Assembly (NCBI RefSeq): GCF_003001815.1
Contig: NZ_PVMZ01000004.1
Coordinates: forward strand, 248,001 to 312,000
Reading direction: 5' to 3'
Source of the DNA: Actinoplanes italicus
GTDB lineage: Bacteria; Actinomycetota; Actinomycetes; Mycobacteriales; Micromonosporaceae
Length of the DNA: 64,000 nucleotides
In this document: positions 25,388 to 34,006 of the stretch, piece after piece
Layout of the letters: every line of letters begins with the position of its first letter
How positions within the stretch are numbered: position 1 is the stretch's first letter
Notes under the pieces: generated by a model
Seen by the model: only the letters and a program-made list of their open reading frames with translations
What the model was told of the DNA's origin: nothing
Database searches by the model: none
Program-made: the position numbers and the translations under genes

Positions 25388-26260
25388 ATGTCTGTGACGA
25401 TCGAGCAGTATCCGGTGGGTGCCGGGCCGTACGCGGTGACGACCGGCCCGGACGGCGCGTTGTGGTTCACCCTCGTGCACAGTGGCCGCATCGGCAGGCT
25501 CGCGCCGGGCGGCGAGCCGGTGACCTTCGACGTCGATCCGGGCGCCGGGCCGACGATCATCGCACCGGGCCCGGACGGCGCCCTGTGGTTCACCTGCTAC
25601 CGCTCGCACGAGATCGGCCGGATCACCACGGCCGGCCGGGTGAGCAGATTCGCGTTGCCGGCACCTGCGGCGGGACCGTTCGGGATCGTCGCGGGTGCGG
25701 ACGGCGCCCTGTGGTTCACCGAGTCGGCCGCCGACCGGATCGGCCGGATCACCACCGGCGGGGAGATCACCGAGTTCCCGCTGCCCGGCGCGGGCCTGTT
25801 CGCCTCGGCGATCACCGCGGCCGGTGACGGGTCGCTGTGGTTCACCCTCAACCAGGCCAACGCGGTCGGCCGGATCGGCCCCGACCACAAGATCACCGTG
25901 TTCGAGCTGCCCACCGCGCAGTCCGGCCCGGTCGGTATCACGGCCGGGCCCGACGGGGCGGTCTGGTTCGTGCAGATCCTCGCCGGGCAGGCCGGCCGGA
26001 TCACCGGTGACGGTGAGATCACCGAGTTCCCGCTGCCGGACCGGGCGGGGCGCCCGCACGCGATCACGACCGGCCCCGGCGGCCGGCTGTGGCTCACCGA
26101 GTGGGCCGGCAACCGGATCAGCGCGATCACCACCGACGGTGTCGTGGAGTCCTTCGACCTGCCGACTCCCGGCAGCGAGCCGCACGGCCTGACCGCCGGG
26201 CCGGACGGCGCGGTGTGGGTGGCGCTGGAGAACGGCTTCCTGGCCCGCGTCACGGTCTGA
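25388..26260 (+). CDS. Virginiamycin B lyase-like beta-propeller protein
   Basis: Seven-bladed propeller (290 residues) with repeats of GPDGALWFT...IGRI, the hallmark of the Vgb family, whose known members linearise streptogramin B rings. The catalytic residues reported for Staphylococcus Vgb can be partly aligned: His in GRPHAITTG, Glu forty residues later and His two after it in GSEPHGLTAG. The final Glu falls one position late (WVALE). This leaves true lyase activity open. Many actinobacterial homologues have no proven role. It follows the kinase gene by four bases. Confidence 0.8.
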   Translation: MSVTIEQYPVGAGPYAVTTGPDGALWFTLVHSGRIGRLAPGGEPVTFDVDPGAGPTIIAPGPDGALWFTCYRSHEIGRITTAGRVSRFALPAPAAGPFGIVAGADGALWFTESAADRIGRITTGGEITEFPLPGAGLFASAITAAGDGSLWFTLNQANAVGRIGPDHKITVFELPTAQSGPVGITAGPDGAVWFVQILAGQAGRITGDGEITEFPLPDRAGRPHAITTGPGGRLWLTEWAGNRISAITTDGVVESFDLPTPGSEPHGLTAGPDGAVWVALENGFLARVTV

Positions 26261-26306
26261 CCCCGGCCCGGCTAAGCGATCCGCCGGGCCGGCCGATCTT
26301 CACGGT

Positions 26307-28190
26307 GTGGTGCGATCAGTACAAGCGCCGCCGGCGACGCTCGGTGACATGCTGGTCTCCCGCGGGGTCATCACCCCAGGGCAGATGGCGGAAGCGCTGC
26401 AGGTGCAGGAGGCCACCGGCTCGCGCCTCGGCGCGATCCTGATCACCAGCGGCCTGGTGCGCCGCCTGGACCTGTACGAGTTGCTGGCCGAGCAGTGGGG
26501 CCTGCCGTTCCTCGACCTGACCGACGTCGAACTGGACCCCGGCCTGCTCACCGAACACGACCCGACCGACCTGGTCCAGGCGGGCTGGGTACCGGTGCGC
26601 CGCGAAAGCGACGGCCGGATCCTCATCGCCACCGCCGAGAAACCCTCCCCCGACCGGGCCCGCACGATCGAGGCCGCCGTCGGGGCGCGGATCACCCAGG
26701 CCGTCACCACCGACTGGGACATCGACCAGGCCGTGCACCGCTCGTTCCGCGAACGCCTCGTCGACGACGCGACCACCGGCCTGTGGCGCCGCTCGGCCGC
26801 GCAGTCGGCCCGCAAGGTCCTCTACGCCCGGCAGGCGTGGGTCCTCGGGCTGCTGCTCGCCGGCTTCGTCGCCAGCATCAACATCGACCCGGTCGCCACC
26901 CTCACCGTCACCTCGATGCTGATCAGCGTGTTCTTCCTGATCAGTGTGGTGTTCAAGTTCGTCGTGTGCCTGCGCGGCGCCCAGCACGAACAGCACGAGA
27001 CGATCACCGCCGAGGAGGTCGCCGCGCTCGGCGACCACGACCTGCCCGTCTACACGGTGCTCGTGCCGGTCTACAAAGAGGCCAACATCGTCGCCGACCT
27101 GATGAACAACCTCAAAGACCTCGACTACCCCCGCGACCGGCTCGAGATCCTGCTGCTGATGGAGGAGGACGACACCGAGACCATCGCCGCCGCCCGCGCC
27201 GCCGCACCACCGGCCACCGTCCGGTTCGTCATCGTCCCCGACCGGCTGCCGAAGACGAAACCGAAAGCCTGCAACGTGGGCCTGTTCTTCGCCCGCGGCG
27301 AGTACGTCGTCATCTACGACGCCGAGGACCGCCCCGAACCCGACCAGCTGAAGAAGGCCGTCGTCGCGTTCCGCCGCGCCGGCGAGGACACCGCCTGCGT
27401 GCAGGCCGCCCTCAACTACTGGAACGTCGACGACAACGCCCTGACCCGCATGTTCACGCTCGAGTACTCGTTCTGGTTCGACTACATGCTGCCCGGCCTC
27501 GACGATCTGGGACTGCCGATCCCGCTGGGCGGCACCTCCAACCATTTCCGGGTACGCGCGCTGCGCAAACTGGGCGGCTGGGACCCGTTCAACGTCACCG
27601 AGGACGCCGACCTCGGCATCCGCGCCGCCGTGCTCGGCTACCGGGTCACCGTCATCAACAGCACCACCTTCGAGGAGGCGAACCGGGCCGTCGGCAACTG
27701 GATCCGCCAGCGTTCCCGCTGGATCAAGGGCTACCTGCAGACCCTGCTGGTGCACCTGCGCCAGCCCGGCACGATCGTGCGCGGCGCCGGCTGGAAGCAG
27801 AGCCTGTCGTTCGTCCTGCTGATCGGCGGGACACCGGCGTCGTTCCTGCTCACCCCGCCCCTGTACCTGATCTTCGGGTTGTCGCTGCTGTCACCGGATC
27901 TGCCGATCGGTCAGTTCTTCCCCGACTGGGTGCTGCTGTTCGGCGTGTTCAACCTGATCGTCGGCAACGCGACCATGGTGTACCTGGCGATGATGGGCGC
28001 GTTCCGCCGCCGCCGCTACGGACTGATGCTGTGGGCGCTGCTCAATCCGCTGTACTGGCTGCTGCACGCGATCGCCGCGTACAAGGCCGTCTGGCAGCTG
28101 ATCACCAAGCCGCACTACTGGGAGAAGACCACCCATGGCCTCAGCGTCGCTCCCGCTCGCGCCCACCCCGCGCCTGCGGCTGTCCAGTGA
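26307..28190 (+). CDS. Membrane family-2 glycosyltransferase with N-terminal MshEN (GspE-N) domain
   Basis: A processive-type glycosyltransferase (627 residues) that may be controlled by cyclic-di-GMP. Residues 11-70 form an MshEN-like domain (TLGDMLVSRGVITPGQ, RLGAILITSGLV, AEQWGLPFLDL), a known c-di-GMP receptor fold in other proteins. Two helices (176-220) precede the GT-A domain with YTVLVPVYKE, YDAED, TEDADLG and the QRSRW motif near 470. Three C-terminal membrane segments could form an export channel. The arrangement resembles NfrB-type c-di-GMP-regulated transferases with the regulatory domain at the opposite end. Sugar and product are unknown. Confidence 0.88.
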   Translation: MVRSVQAPPATLGDMLVSRGVITPGQMAEALQVQEATGSRLGAILITSGLVRRLDLYELLAEQWGLPFLDLTDVELDPGLLTEHDPTDLVQAGWVPVRRESDGRILIATAEKPSPDRARTIEAAVGARITQAVTTDWDIDQAVHRSFRERLVDDATTGLWRRSAAQSARKVLYARQAWVLGLLLAGFVASINIDPVATLTVTSMLISVFFLISVVFKFVVCLRGAQHEQHETITAEEVAALGDHDLPVYTVLVPVYKEANIVADLMNNLKDLDYPRDRLEILLLMEEDDTETIAAARAAAPPATVRFVIVPDRLPKTKPKACNVGLFFARGEYVVIYDAEDRPEPDQLKKAVVAFRRAGEDTACVQAALNYWNVDDNALTRMFTLEYSFWFDYMLPGLDDLGLPIPLGGTSNHFRVRALRKLGGWDPFNVTEDADLGIRAAVLGYRVTVINSTTFEEANRAVGNWIRQRSRWIKGYLQTLLVHLRQPGTIVRGAGWKQSLSFVLLIGGTPASFLLTPPLYLIFGLSLLSPDLPIGQFFPDWVLLFGVFNLIVGNATMVYLAMMGAFRRRRYGLMLWALLNPLYWLLHAIAAYKAVWQLITKPHYWEKTTHGLSVAPARAHPAPAAVQ

Positions 28191-29097
28191 CCGCTGGCGG
28201 TGGCCGCGGGCGCTGCTGATCCTGCCGCTGCCGCTCCTGCTGGTCGTGCAGGCCCGCGAGCAGCACGTCGCCGGGCCGCTGCTGGACCGGTTCGGCACCG
28301 GCTGGGTGCACCTGCTGGCCGCCGCCGCCGCCGGCCTGATGTGCCACGTCCTGGTCGGCCGGCTGACCCGCCGCCAGGTCCCCGGCCCCGCCGCGGCACT
28401 GCTGGTCGCCGCCCCCGTCCTGGCGATCTTCTGGGCCGTGCCGGTCGACCGCTGGGACCTGTCCACGGTCATCGGGCTGGTGCTGGTCACCGTCGCGCTC
28501 GGCGGCTACCTGCGGTTCGTGCGCGACGCCAACACCCTCGGCGGGTTCGTCGCCGGCATCACCCTGGCCCTGGCCGCCGCCTGCGACCTGGCGACCCTGG
28601 GTTACGCCGCGGCGCTGGCGGCGGCGGTGCCGTTCGTGGCCGGCGCGTGGGCGCGGCAGGTGTCGGCGACCACCGCGATCCTGGCGGTGCTGGCTTTTCC
28701 GAGCATCGCCCTCTACCTGGGCTGGCTGTACGTGCAGTGGCGTTTCGGCGCGACCGTCCTCGACGGCGGGGCCGTGGCCCCGGCACCGGACGCTCTGGAC
28801 CTGGCCCGTGGCGCTGCCGCCGCCGGGTCCGGGCTGCTGCACGCCCCGCTGTACCTGGCGGTCGCCGCCGGGGTGGCGCTGCGGGCGCGGGCCGCGTTGC
28901 CGGCCTACCTGCTGCCGCCGGTGATGGTGGCGCTGCTGGTCGCCGTCGGCGTCGCCCAGCCGCCCCTGGTGGTCAACCTGCTGTACACGGCGGTGGCGGT
29001 GACCGCGGTGCGGCCGCGGCTGCCGCGCCGGGTGTGGGCGGCGCTGACCGCCGTCGCCGTGGCCCAGGCCGCCCTGGTCGTCGCCTGGCCGCCCTGA
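28135..29097 (+). CDS. Integral membrane protein coupled to the MshEN glycosyltransferase
   Basis: Overlaps the end of the glycosyltransferase gene by 56 bases, so the two are translated together and probably act together. The 320-residue sequence has about nine hydrophobic helices (ALLILPLPLLLVVQAREQ, LLAAAAAGLMCHVLVGRL, LLPPVMVALLVAVGVAQ) and few charged loops (FVRDAN, WRFGATVLDGG). Position suggests a polymerisation or export partner. I do not recognise a family, and GT-C-like motifs are not evident. Confidence 0.75.
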   Translation: MASASLPLAPTPRLRLSSDRWRWPRALLILPLPLLLVVQAREQHVAGPLLDRFGTGWVHLLAAAAAGLMCHVLVGRLTRRQVPGPAAALLVAAPVLAIFWAVPVDRWDLSTVIGLVLVTVALGGYLRFVRDANTLGGFVAGITLALAAACDLATLGYAAALAAAVPFVAGAWARQVSATTAILAVLAFPSIALYLGWLYVQWRFGATVLDGGAVAPAPDALDLARGAAAAGSGLLHAPLYLAVAAGVALRARAALPAYLLPPVMVALLVAVGVAQPPLVVNLLYTAVAVTAVRPRLPRRVWAALTAVAVAQAALVVAWPP

Positions 29098-29121
29098 CCG
29101 GTGGGCGCGCCGGTTGCCCCG

Positions 29122-29721
29122 CTACGGCACGGCCGTGAAGAACCGGAACTCGCCGAGCCGCCGGCGCCGGCCACGGCCGGTCTGCGCGGCCCGGCTGAAC
29201 CCGGCGTCGGTGAACATCCGCGGCGCCAGCGACGTGGACAGCCCGTGACCGTCGATGTCGACGACGTGCAGGCCACCGCCGGGCCGCAGCACCCGCCGGG
29301 CCTCGGCCAGCGCCCGGTCACGGCCGGCCTCGTCGAGGTGGTGCAGCATCAGCGACGACAGCACCACGTCGACGCTGGCGTCGTCGAACGGCAGGTCACC
29401 GGCGTACCCCCGCCGGTAGTCGATCGTCAGGCCGGCACGGGCGGCTTTGCGGCGGGCCCGGCGCAGCGCGTCCGGGTCCGGGTCGATACCGGTCAGGTCC
29501 AGGCCGCGGGTACGGCGGGCCAGCACACCGAGCAGGTTGCCGGTCCCGCAGCCGATCTCGAGCACCCGCTGGCCGGGCACCGGCGCGGCCTGATCCAGCA
29601 GTGCCCGGTGCAGGCGGCGCACACCGAACAGCAGGCTCAGCGGGTCGTAGAGCGGCAGCAGCCAGGCCTTCCCGGCCGCGGGCAGGTAGTCACCATCGGG
29701 GCTATGACGAAGTTCGGGCAT
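29122..29721 (-). CDS. Class I SAM-dependent methyltransferase
   Basis: A 199-residue methyltransferase of the UbiE/type-11 kind. Motif I is VLEIGCGTGNLLGV, the acidic strand-2 end is LTGIDPDPDALRRAR, and motif post-I is LPFDDASVDVVLSSLMLHH with ARRVLRPGGGLHVVDI. Start taken at ATG MPELRHSPDG; an in-frame ATG at 29736 is possible but would overlap the divergent AraC start. The divergent AraC-type regulator is the likely controller. Substrate unknown. Confidence 0.88.
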   Translation of the reverse strand: MPELRHSPDGDYLPAAGKAWLLPLYDPLSLLFGVRRLHRALLDQAAPVPGQRVLEIGCGTGNLLGVLARRTRGLDLTGIDPDPDALRRARRKAARAGLTIDYRRGYAGDLPFDDASVDVVLSSLMLHHLDEAGRDRALAEARRVLRPGGGLHVVDIDGHGLSTSLAPRMFTDAGFSRAAQTGRGRRRRLGEFRFFTAVP

Positions 29722-29734
29722 ACACTCAAGCCTC

Positions 29735-30685
29735 ATGCAGACTCTGCCCGATGTCAGCGGCGATTCTGCGGGACCGATGCGACGATCTTCGGTTCCGCTG
29801 ATCGGGTTCGACCACCAGCCCGGCACCCCGCGGATCTCCGCCGAGCGGCTGCCCGGCCACCCGCTGTACGCGGGCAGGCACGCCCACGACTTCATCGTGC
29901 TGTTCTACGCCCACCACGCCGACGGCAGCGCCCTGATCGACGACCGCCCGTGGACGGTGTCCGGCGGCGACCTGTTCGTCGTGGCCCCGGGCCAGGTCGT
30001 CGCGTTCGACGGCACACCCGCCGAGGGCTGGGTGGTGTGGTTTCCCGCCGAGGTGGTGCGTTCCGGCGCGTACGCGTCCTGGCGTTCGCATCCGCTGCTG
30101 TTCCCGTTCGCCCGCGGCGCCGACCGCGCCCAGCGCCTGACCATCCCCACCGCCGACCGCGACCGGTGGCTGCGCCGCTTCACCGACCTCGACAGCGAAC
30201 TTACCGCCCGCCACGACGGCTACCACGAGGCCGCCCTGGCCCACCTCACCCTGCTGCTGGTCGCCCTGGCGCGGCTGTCCACCGGCGTCGCCGACCAGCT
30301 GCGCTCCGCCGACGAACCGCTGCTCGCCGCGGTCTTCGACGTCATCGAGGACCGCTTCGCCGACGATCTGTCACTGTCGCGGGTCGCCGCCGCGGTCACG
30401 CTGACCCCCGGCCACCTGACCACCGTGGTACGCCGCAAGACCGGCCGCACCGTCCAGCAGTGGATCACCCAGCGGCGCCTGCAGGAGGCCCGCCGCCTGC
30501 TCACCGACACCGGCCTGCCGATCACCGCCGTCGCCCGCCGCTGCGGCTACCCCGACGCCTCGTACTTCATCAAACGTTTCCGCGCCGAACACGGGCTCAC
30601 CCCGGCCCAATGGCGCACCGCAACCCCGCCATCAGGCGGCGGACAGGAACTCGGCCGCGCCACGCAGCCGGGTCGACAGCCGTGA
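29735..30685 (+). CDS. AraC-family transcriptional regulator
   Basis: One-component regulator (316 residues). The N-terminal cupin-like ligand domain includes AGRHAHDFIVLFYAHH and GGDLFVVAPGQVVAF. The C-terminal double HTH is LSLSRVAAAVTLTPGHLTTVVRRKTG and ITAVARRCGYPDASYFIKRFRAEHGLTPAQWR, intact. TACACT lies eight bases before the ATG, supporting a leaderless start here, although MRRSSVPLIG fourteen codons later is possible. Divergent from the methyltransferase. The last 54 bases overlap the convergent reductase gene. Confidence 0.9.
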   Translation: MQTLPDVSGDSAGPMRRSSVPLIGFDHQPGTPRISAERLPGHPLYAGRHAHDFIVLFYAHHADGSALIDDRPWTVSGGDLFVVAPGQVVAFDGTPAEGWVVWFPAEVVRSGAYASWRSHPLLFPFARGADRAQRLTIPTADRDRWLRRFTDLDSELTARHDGYHEAALAHLTLLLVALARLSTGVADQLRSADEPLLAAVFDVIEDRFADDLSLSRVAAAVTLTPGHLTTVVRRKTGRTVQQWITQRRLQEARRLLTDTGLPITAVARRCGYPDASYFIKRFRAEHGLTPAQWRTATPPSGGGQELGRATQPGRQP

Positions 30686-31423
30686 CCGGGTGAGAACCCC
30701 GTCCAGGCGGATGTCCCCGGCGCCGCCGACCCCGGCCGCCGCCCGCGACCCGGCCCGCAACCGGGACGCGTCCAGGCCGTCACGGGCGGCGATCAGCAGC
30801 CCCAGCTCGTAGCGGCTCACCGCGTCCGGCCCGGCCACGTGATGCACCCCCGCATACGGCGACGCGGCCAGCTCCAGCAACGCCGCCGCCAGATCCTGCA
30901 CATGTACCGGGCAGCGGAAGTCGTCGGTGAACAGCAGCCCGTCACCGGTGCCCGCGGCCAGGGCATGGACCCGCGCCACGATCACCGTCGACGCATCACC
31001 GACGATCAGCGAGGTACGGGCGACGACCGCACCCGCATCGACCGCCCGTACCGCCGTCTCCGCGGCCGCCTTCGCCGCCCCGTACATCGTCGCCGGCACC
31101 GGCACACACGCCTCGTCGAAGGTGCCGTCCGCGCCGGAGAACACCGCATCGCTGGACACGTGCACCAGCCGGGCCCCGGCCCGCACCGCGGCCACCGCCA
31201 CGTGCGCGGCCCCGTCGGCGGTGGCCGCCCAGTCGTCCTGCCGATACCCGGCGTTGATCACCACTTTCGGACGGACCCGGCCGACCAGCGCCTCCACCTC
31301 ACCGAACCGGCGCAGGTCGGCGTCCCGGCTACCGGCCGCCGTCACCCGCTCCCCCGCCGCGCGCGCTTGCCGGGCCAGTTCCCGGCCCAGACCGCCGGTG
31401 CCGCCGAACACCAGCATCGCCAT
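30632..31423 (-). CDS. RmlD-like NAD(P)-dependent sugar reductase / SDR
   Basis: Extended SDR protein (263 residues) resembling dTDP-4-dehydrorhamnose reductase. The cofactor motif is LVFGGTGGLGRELARQ and the active-site pair is in TMYGAAKAAAE (YxxxK) after VHVSSDAVFSG. RPKVVINAGYRQDDW matches the RmlD-like loop. No other deoxysugar genes are adjacent, so it may serve another substrate. The start lies inside a 45-bp direct repeat. Confidence 0.8.
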   Translation of the reverse strand: MAMLVFGGTGGLGRELARQARAAGERVTAAGSRDADLRRFGEVEALVGRVRPKVVINAGYRQDDWAATADGAAHVAVAAVRAGARLVHVSSDAVFSGADGTFDEACVPVPATMYGAAKAAAETAVRAVDAGAVVARTSLIVGDASTVIVARVHALAAGTGDGLLFTDDFRCPVHVQDLAAALLELAASPYAGVHHVAGPDAVSRYELGLLIAARDGLDASRLRAGSRAAAGVGGAGDIRLDGVLTRSRLSTRLRGAAEFLSAA

Positions 31424-31510
31424 CAGCCCGCCCGCCGACCCGGGTCCCGGCCGGTCAGCGCCATTGCCATCAGGCCGCCCGCCAGTCCGGGTCCCGGCCG
31501 GTCAGCGCCA
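31419..31510. repeat. 45-bp tandem duplication, 47-bp period
   Basis: The segment 31419-31463 repeats at 31466-31510 with three or four changes. The second copy encodes the C-terminus of the TIGR03086-type gene (ALTGRDPDWRAA). The first copy is its non-coding echo and contains the start of the RmlD-like gene. It looks like a recent slippage or duplication at a gene junction. Confidence 0.85.
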
Positions 31511-32039
31511 GCAGCTGACCGAACCGGCCGGTGTCCGCGCCGACCGGCACGACCGGCCCGAACGCGCCCATCTGCCGGCCCATGTCGCCCATCGTGTCGA
31601 GGAACTCGGCGGTCGCCGCCAGCAGCGTCTCGTCCACCTCGTAGCGCTGCCCGGTGGCCAGCGCCAGATCCCAGCCGTGCACCACCAGGTCGACGACCAT
31701 CATCAGCCCCAGGGTGCGCTGCGGCAGCCCCATGCCCGGCGACACCCCGTCCAGCACGCCCGGATCCGACCAGGCGGCGATCATGTCGCGGGTGCCGGCG
31801 GCGAACGCGGCCCGCCAGTCACCGGTCAGCGCGTCCGCGGTGACACTCCAGTCGACCTCCTTGCGGGCAGCGACCAGCCGGGAGTTCGCGACCACCTGGA
31901 ACAGGTGATTCAGCAGGTCACGTACCTGGAACTCGGCGCACGGGGTGGCCTGCGGCAGCTGCTCGTCACGGACCTCCGCGACCAGGCCGGACACCGCCGG
32001 CACCGCCCGCTGCAGCAGGTCACTGATCTCAGTAGGCAT
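31470..32039 (-). CDS. TIGR03086-type (maleylpyruvate isomerase-like) metal-binding protein
   Basis: A 189-residue DinB-like helical bundle of the mycothiol-dependent group. Signature segments are TPCAEFQVRDLLNHLFQV and VVDLVVHGWDLALATG, which provide the metal-ligand histidines. TAGGGT lies six bases before the ATG, with no Shine-Dalgarno, so a leaderless mRNA is likely. The RmlD-like gene follows on the same strand after a duplicated 47-bp junction. The exact reaction is not known for this family. Confidence 0.88.
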   Translation of the reverse strand: MPTEISDLLQRAVPAVSGLVAEVRDEQLPQATPCAEFQVRDLLNHLFQVVANSRLVAARKEVDWSVTADALTGDWRAAFAAGTRDMIAAWSDPGVLDGVSPGMGLPQRTLGLMMVVDLVVHGWDLALATGQRYEVDETLLAATAEFLDTMGDMGRQMGAFGPVVPVGADTGRFGQLLALTGRDPDWRAA

Positions 32040-32103
32040 CCGTCCACCCTAGGCAACACCGGCCACCGCGGGCCACCACCGGCCCGGACGGGTGACCGGC
32101 GGT

Positions 32104-32592
32104 TCAGGCCCGGCCCGGATCGGTCACCAGCAGCGGGTCGTCACTGTCGACGTCGCCGGCCGCCGCCTCCGCCGCCGTCACCCCGACCATCTGCAGGAAC
32201 CGATCCCCCAGCTGCGGGTCGGCCGTCAGGATCAGCACCGTCAACCCGGTCGGCGGGCCGTCGGTGTGCGGAAACCCGGTGATCGGCGCCCCCAGATCCG
32301 TCCACTGACCCTCCTCGAACGGCTCGGCCGCCGCCTGCGCCAGCCCCGCCACCTGGTTCAGCACCACGAACGGCCACTGCGGAGGCTGCTGCTCACCACC
32401 ACGCGCCAGCCGGAACGTCAACTCGAAACCCCAGCGCTCACCCAGCCCGTACGTCACGAAATGCCAGTGCCCGTCCGCCGGATACGCCGACGCCGCCTGC
32501 AACGTGAACCCCTCGGCCGGATACGACACGTGCCACGGCTGTGCCCGCGGATAGAGCCGGCCCATTGCCTCGGTAACGGCGTCCCACATCAT
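32104..32592 (-). CDS. Suppressor-of-fused (SUFU) domain protein
   Basis: A 162-residue protein with the SUFU fold: HWHFVTYGLGERWGFELTFRLA, WPFVVLNQVAGLAQ and HTDGPPTGLTVLILTADPQL. In bacteria this domain is found in immunity-like and polymorphic toxin contexts, among others. Its ATG overlaps the stop of the upstream mycosin gene (ATGA), an unusual coupling. No toxin gene is visible nearby. Role unknown. Confidence 0.82.
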   Translation of the reverse strand: MMWDAVTEAMGRLYPRAQPWHVSYPAEGFTLQAASAYPADGHWHFVTYGLGERWGFELTFRLARGGEQQPPQWPFVVLNQVAGLAQAAAEPFEEGQWTDLGAPITGFPHTDGPPTGLTVLILTADPQLGDRFLQMVGVTAAEAAAGDVDSDDPLLVTDPGRA

Positions 32593-33761
32593 CCCGGCAT
32601 TTGATCATGACCGTGGGCGGCCTGCCATCCCCGCCGCCGCCCCCGCGCCACCACCGCCGCGACCAGACCCGCCAGCACCGCCAGCCCGGCACCACCGGCC
32701 GCGAACACCCCGGCCCGCGCCCACTCCCCGCCACCGGCCGCCGCCACCGGCGCCGCCGACACCCGCGACACCCCCGCCGCCACCGGACCCGCCTCCTCCG
32801 TCAACGCCCGATACGGATTCAGCACCCCCGCCCCGTACTGGCTGCTGCGAATCCCACCCGGCGCCGGATCCGCCGACCGCAACAACCGCTGCGTCAACTG
32901 CGACGCACTCTCACGCGGAAACCGCTCCCGCAGCAACGCCACCGTCGCCGACACGAACGGCGCCGCGAAACTCGTCCCCTGCACCGGCCGATGCCCCCGC
33001 AACGGCGCCAGCACCGTCACCCCGTCACCGAACGCCGCGATGTCCACATGCGGGCCCGGCTGCGAATAATCCGCGATCGTCCCGTCCCCGGTCACCGCAC
33101 CCACCCCGATCACCCCCGGATACCCGGCCGGAAACGCCACCCCGCCCGTCGCACCGCCGTTCCCGGCGGCCGCCACCACGACCACCCCGCCCTCCACGGC
33201 CTCAGCGATCGCCGCCCGCACCTGCGTGTCCTCCGACGGCATCACCAGCGAGATGTTGATCACGTCAGCGCGGGCCGTACCCGCCGCCCACGTGATCGCC
33301 TGCGCGAACGCCGCCGCACTCGACTGCCGCCCACCACCCGGACTGCGCCCGTCCAGATCGGTGTCCTCACTCACCCGTACCGGAATGATCGTCGCCCCCG
33401 GCGCCAGACCCTGCACACCACTACGCGCATCCGGCAGCCCCGCGATGATCCCCGCCACCGCCGTACCGTGACCCACACAGTCACGCCGCCCGTCCGCCGC
33501 ATTGTGCAATAGATCCCGGCCCGCCAGCACCTGACCCTTCAGCTGCGGATTCCGAGCGTCCACCCCGGAATCGATCACCGCGACCCGCACCCCCGCACCG
33601 GTCGCCAGACCCGCCAGCCGCGACGGCGCATACGCCTTCAACTCCGCCGGCACACCCGCCACCACCTGCCCCGGCCCCAGACACTGCGCCGCCCGCACCG
33701 GGCCCGCCGGCACCACCACACCACCGAGCACCCCGGCCACCACCACCGCCACGAACCGCAC
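32589..33761 (-). CDS. Mycosin-like secreted, membrane-anchored subtilase
   Basis: S8 serine protease of the type VII secretion-associated kind (about 390 residues). Signal peptide (VRFVAVVVAGVLGGVVVPAG). The triad is Asp in RVAVIDSGVD, His in GHGTAVAGIIAG and Ser in VQGTSFAAPFVSA. The C-terminal helix GVFAAGGAGLAVLAGLVAAVV is followed by an RGRRRG anchor. GTG start chosen because GGGGG lies nine bases upstream; a TTG eight codons further up is possible. No EccB/C/D/E or WXG100 gene is seen in the window. It is coupled to the SUFU gene. Confidence 0.88.
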   Translation of the reverse strand: MRFVAVVVAGVLGGVVVPAGPVRAAQCLGPGQVVAGVPAELKAYAPSRLAGLATGAGVRVAVIDSGVDARNPQLKGQVLAGRDLLHNAADGRRDCVGHGTAVAGIIAGLPDARSGVQGLAPGATIIPVRVSEDTDLDGRSPGGGRQSSAAAFAQAITWAAGTARADVINISLVMPSEDTQVRAAIAEAVEGGVVVVAAAGNGGATGGVAFPAGYPGVIGVGAVTGDGTIADYSQPGPHVDIAAFGDGVTVLAPLRGHRPVQGTSFAAPFVSATVALLRERFPRESASQLTQRLLRSADPAPGGIRSSQYGAGVLNPYRALTEEAGPVAAGVSRVSAAPVAAAGGGEWARAGVFAAGGAGLAVLAGLVAAVVARGRRRGWQAAHGHDQMPG

Positions 33762-33849
33762 CAGAACCACACCCCCGCAGCACAACGACCGGCGTGGATG
33801 CTACCGCCGCCCGGTTGTGTCACGCCCACCCCGGCCGTTAGGTTGAGAC

Positions 33850-33985
33850 CAGCCAATCTGCGGTGTGTGAGGGAAACCGGTGAGAGTCCGGTGCGGTCGC
33901 GCCACTGTAAACGGGCCCCCAGCCAGGGAGCCGGTGAGTCAGGACGCTCACGCGCCGCAGGCCCCATCGATCGGGACGCGTCATC
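33850..33985 (+). ncRNA. Cobalamin riboswitch upstream of cbtB
   Basis: Contains the conserved core of adenosylcobalamin riboswitches: GAGGGAAACCGGTG, GAGAGTCCGGTGCGGTCGC, the B12 box GCCACTGTAA at 33901-33910 and the following GCCAGGGAGCC. The ribosome site GGAGG (33991-33995) and the cbtB start lie immediately downstream. Control of translation by sequestration is therefore plausible: B12 would shut off cobalt uptake. Confidence 0.92.
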
Positions 33986-34006
33986 CCGTAGGAGGTTGAC
34001 TCCGCC

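Noticed and set aside
26316..27755. Minus-strand frame of 479 codons
   Set aside because: Reverse of the glycosyltransferase gene, composed of Val/Gly/Asp/Gln shadow residues.
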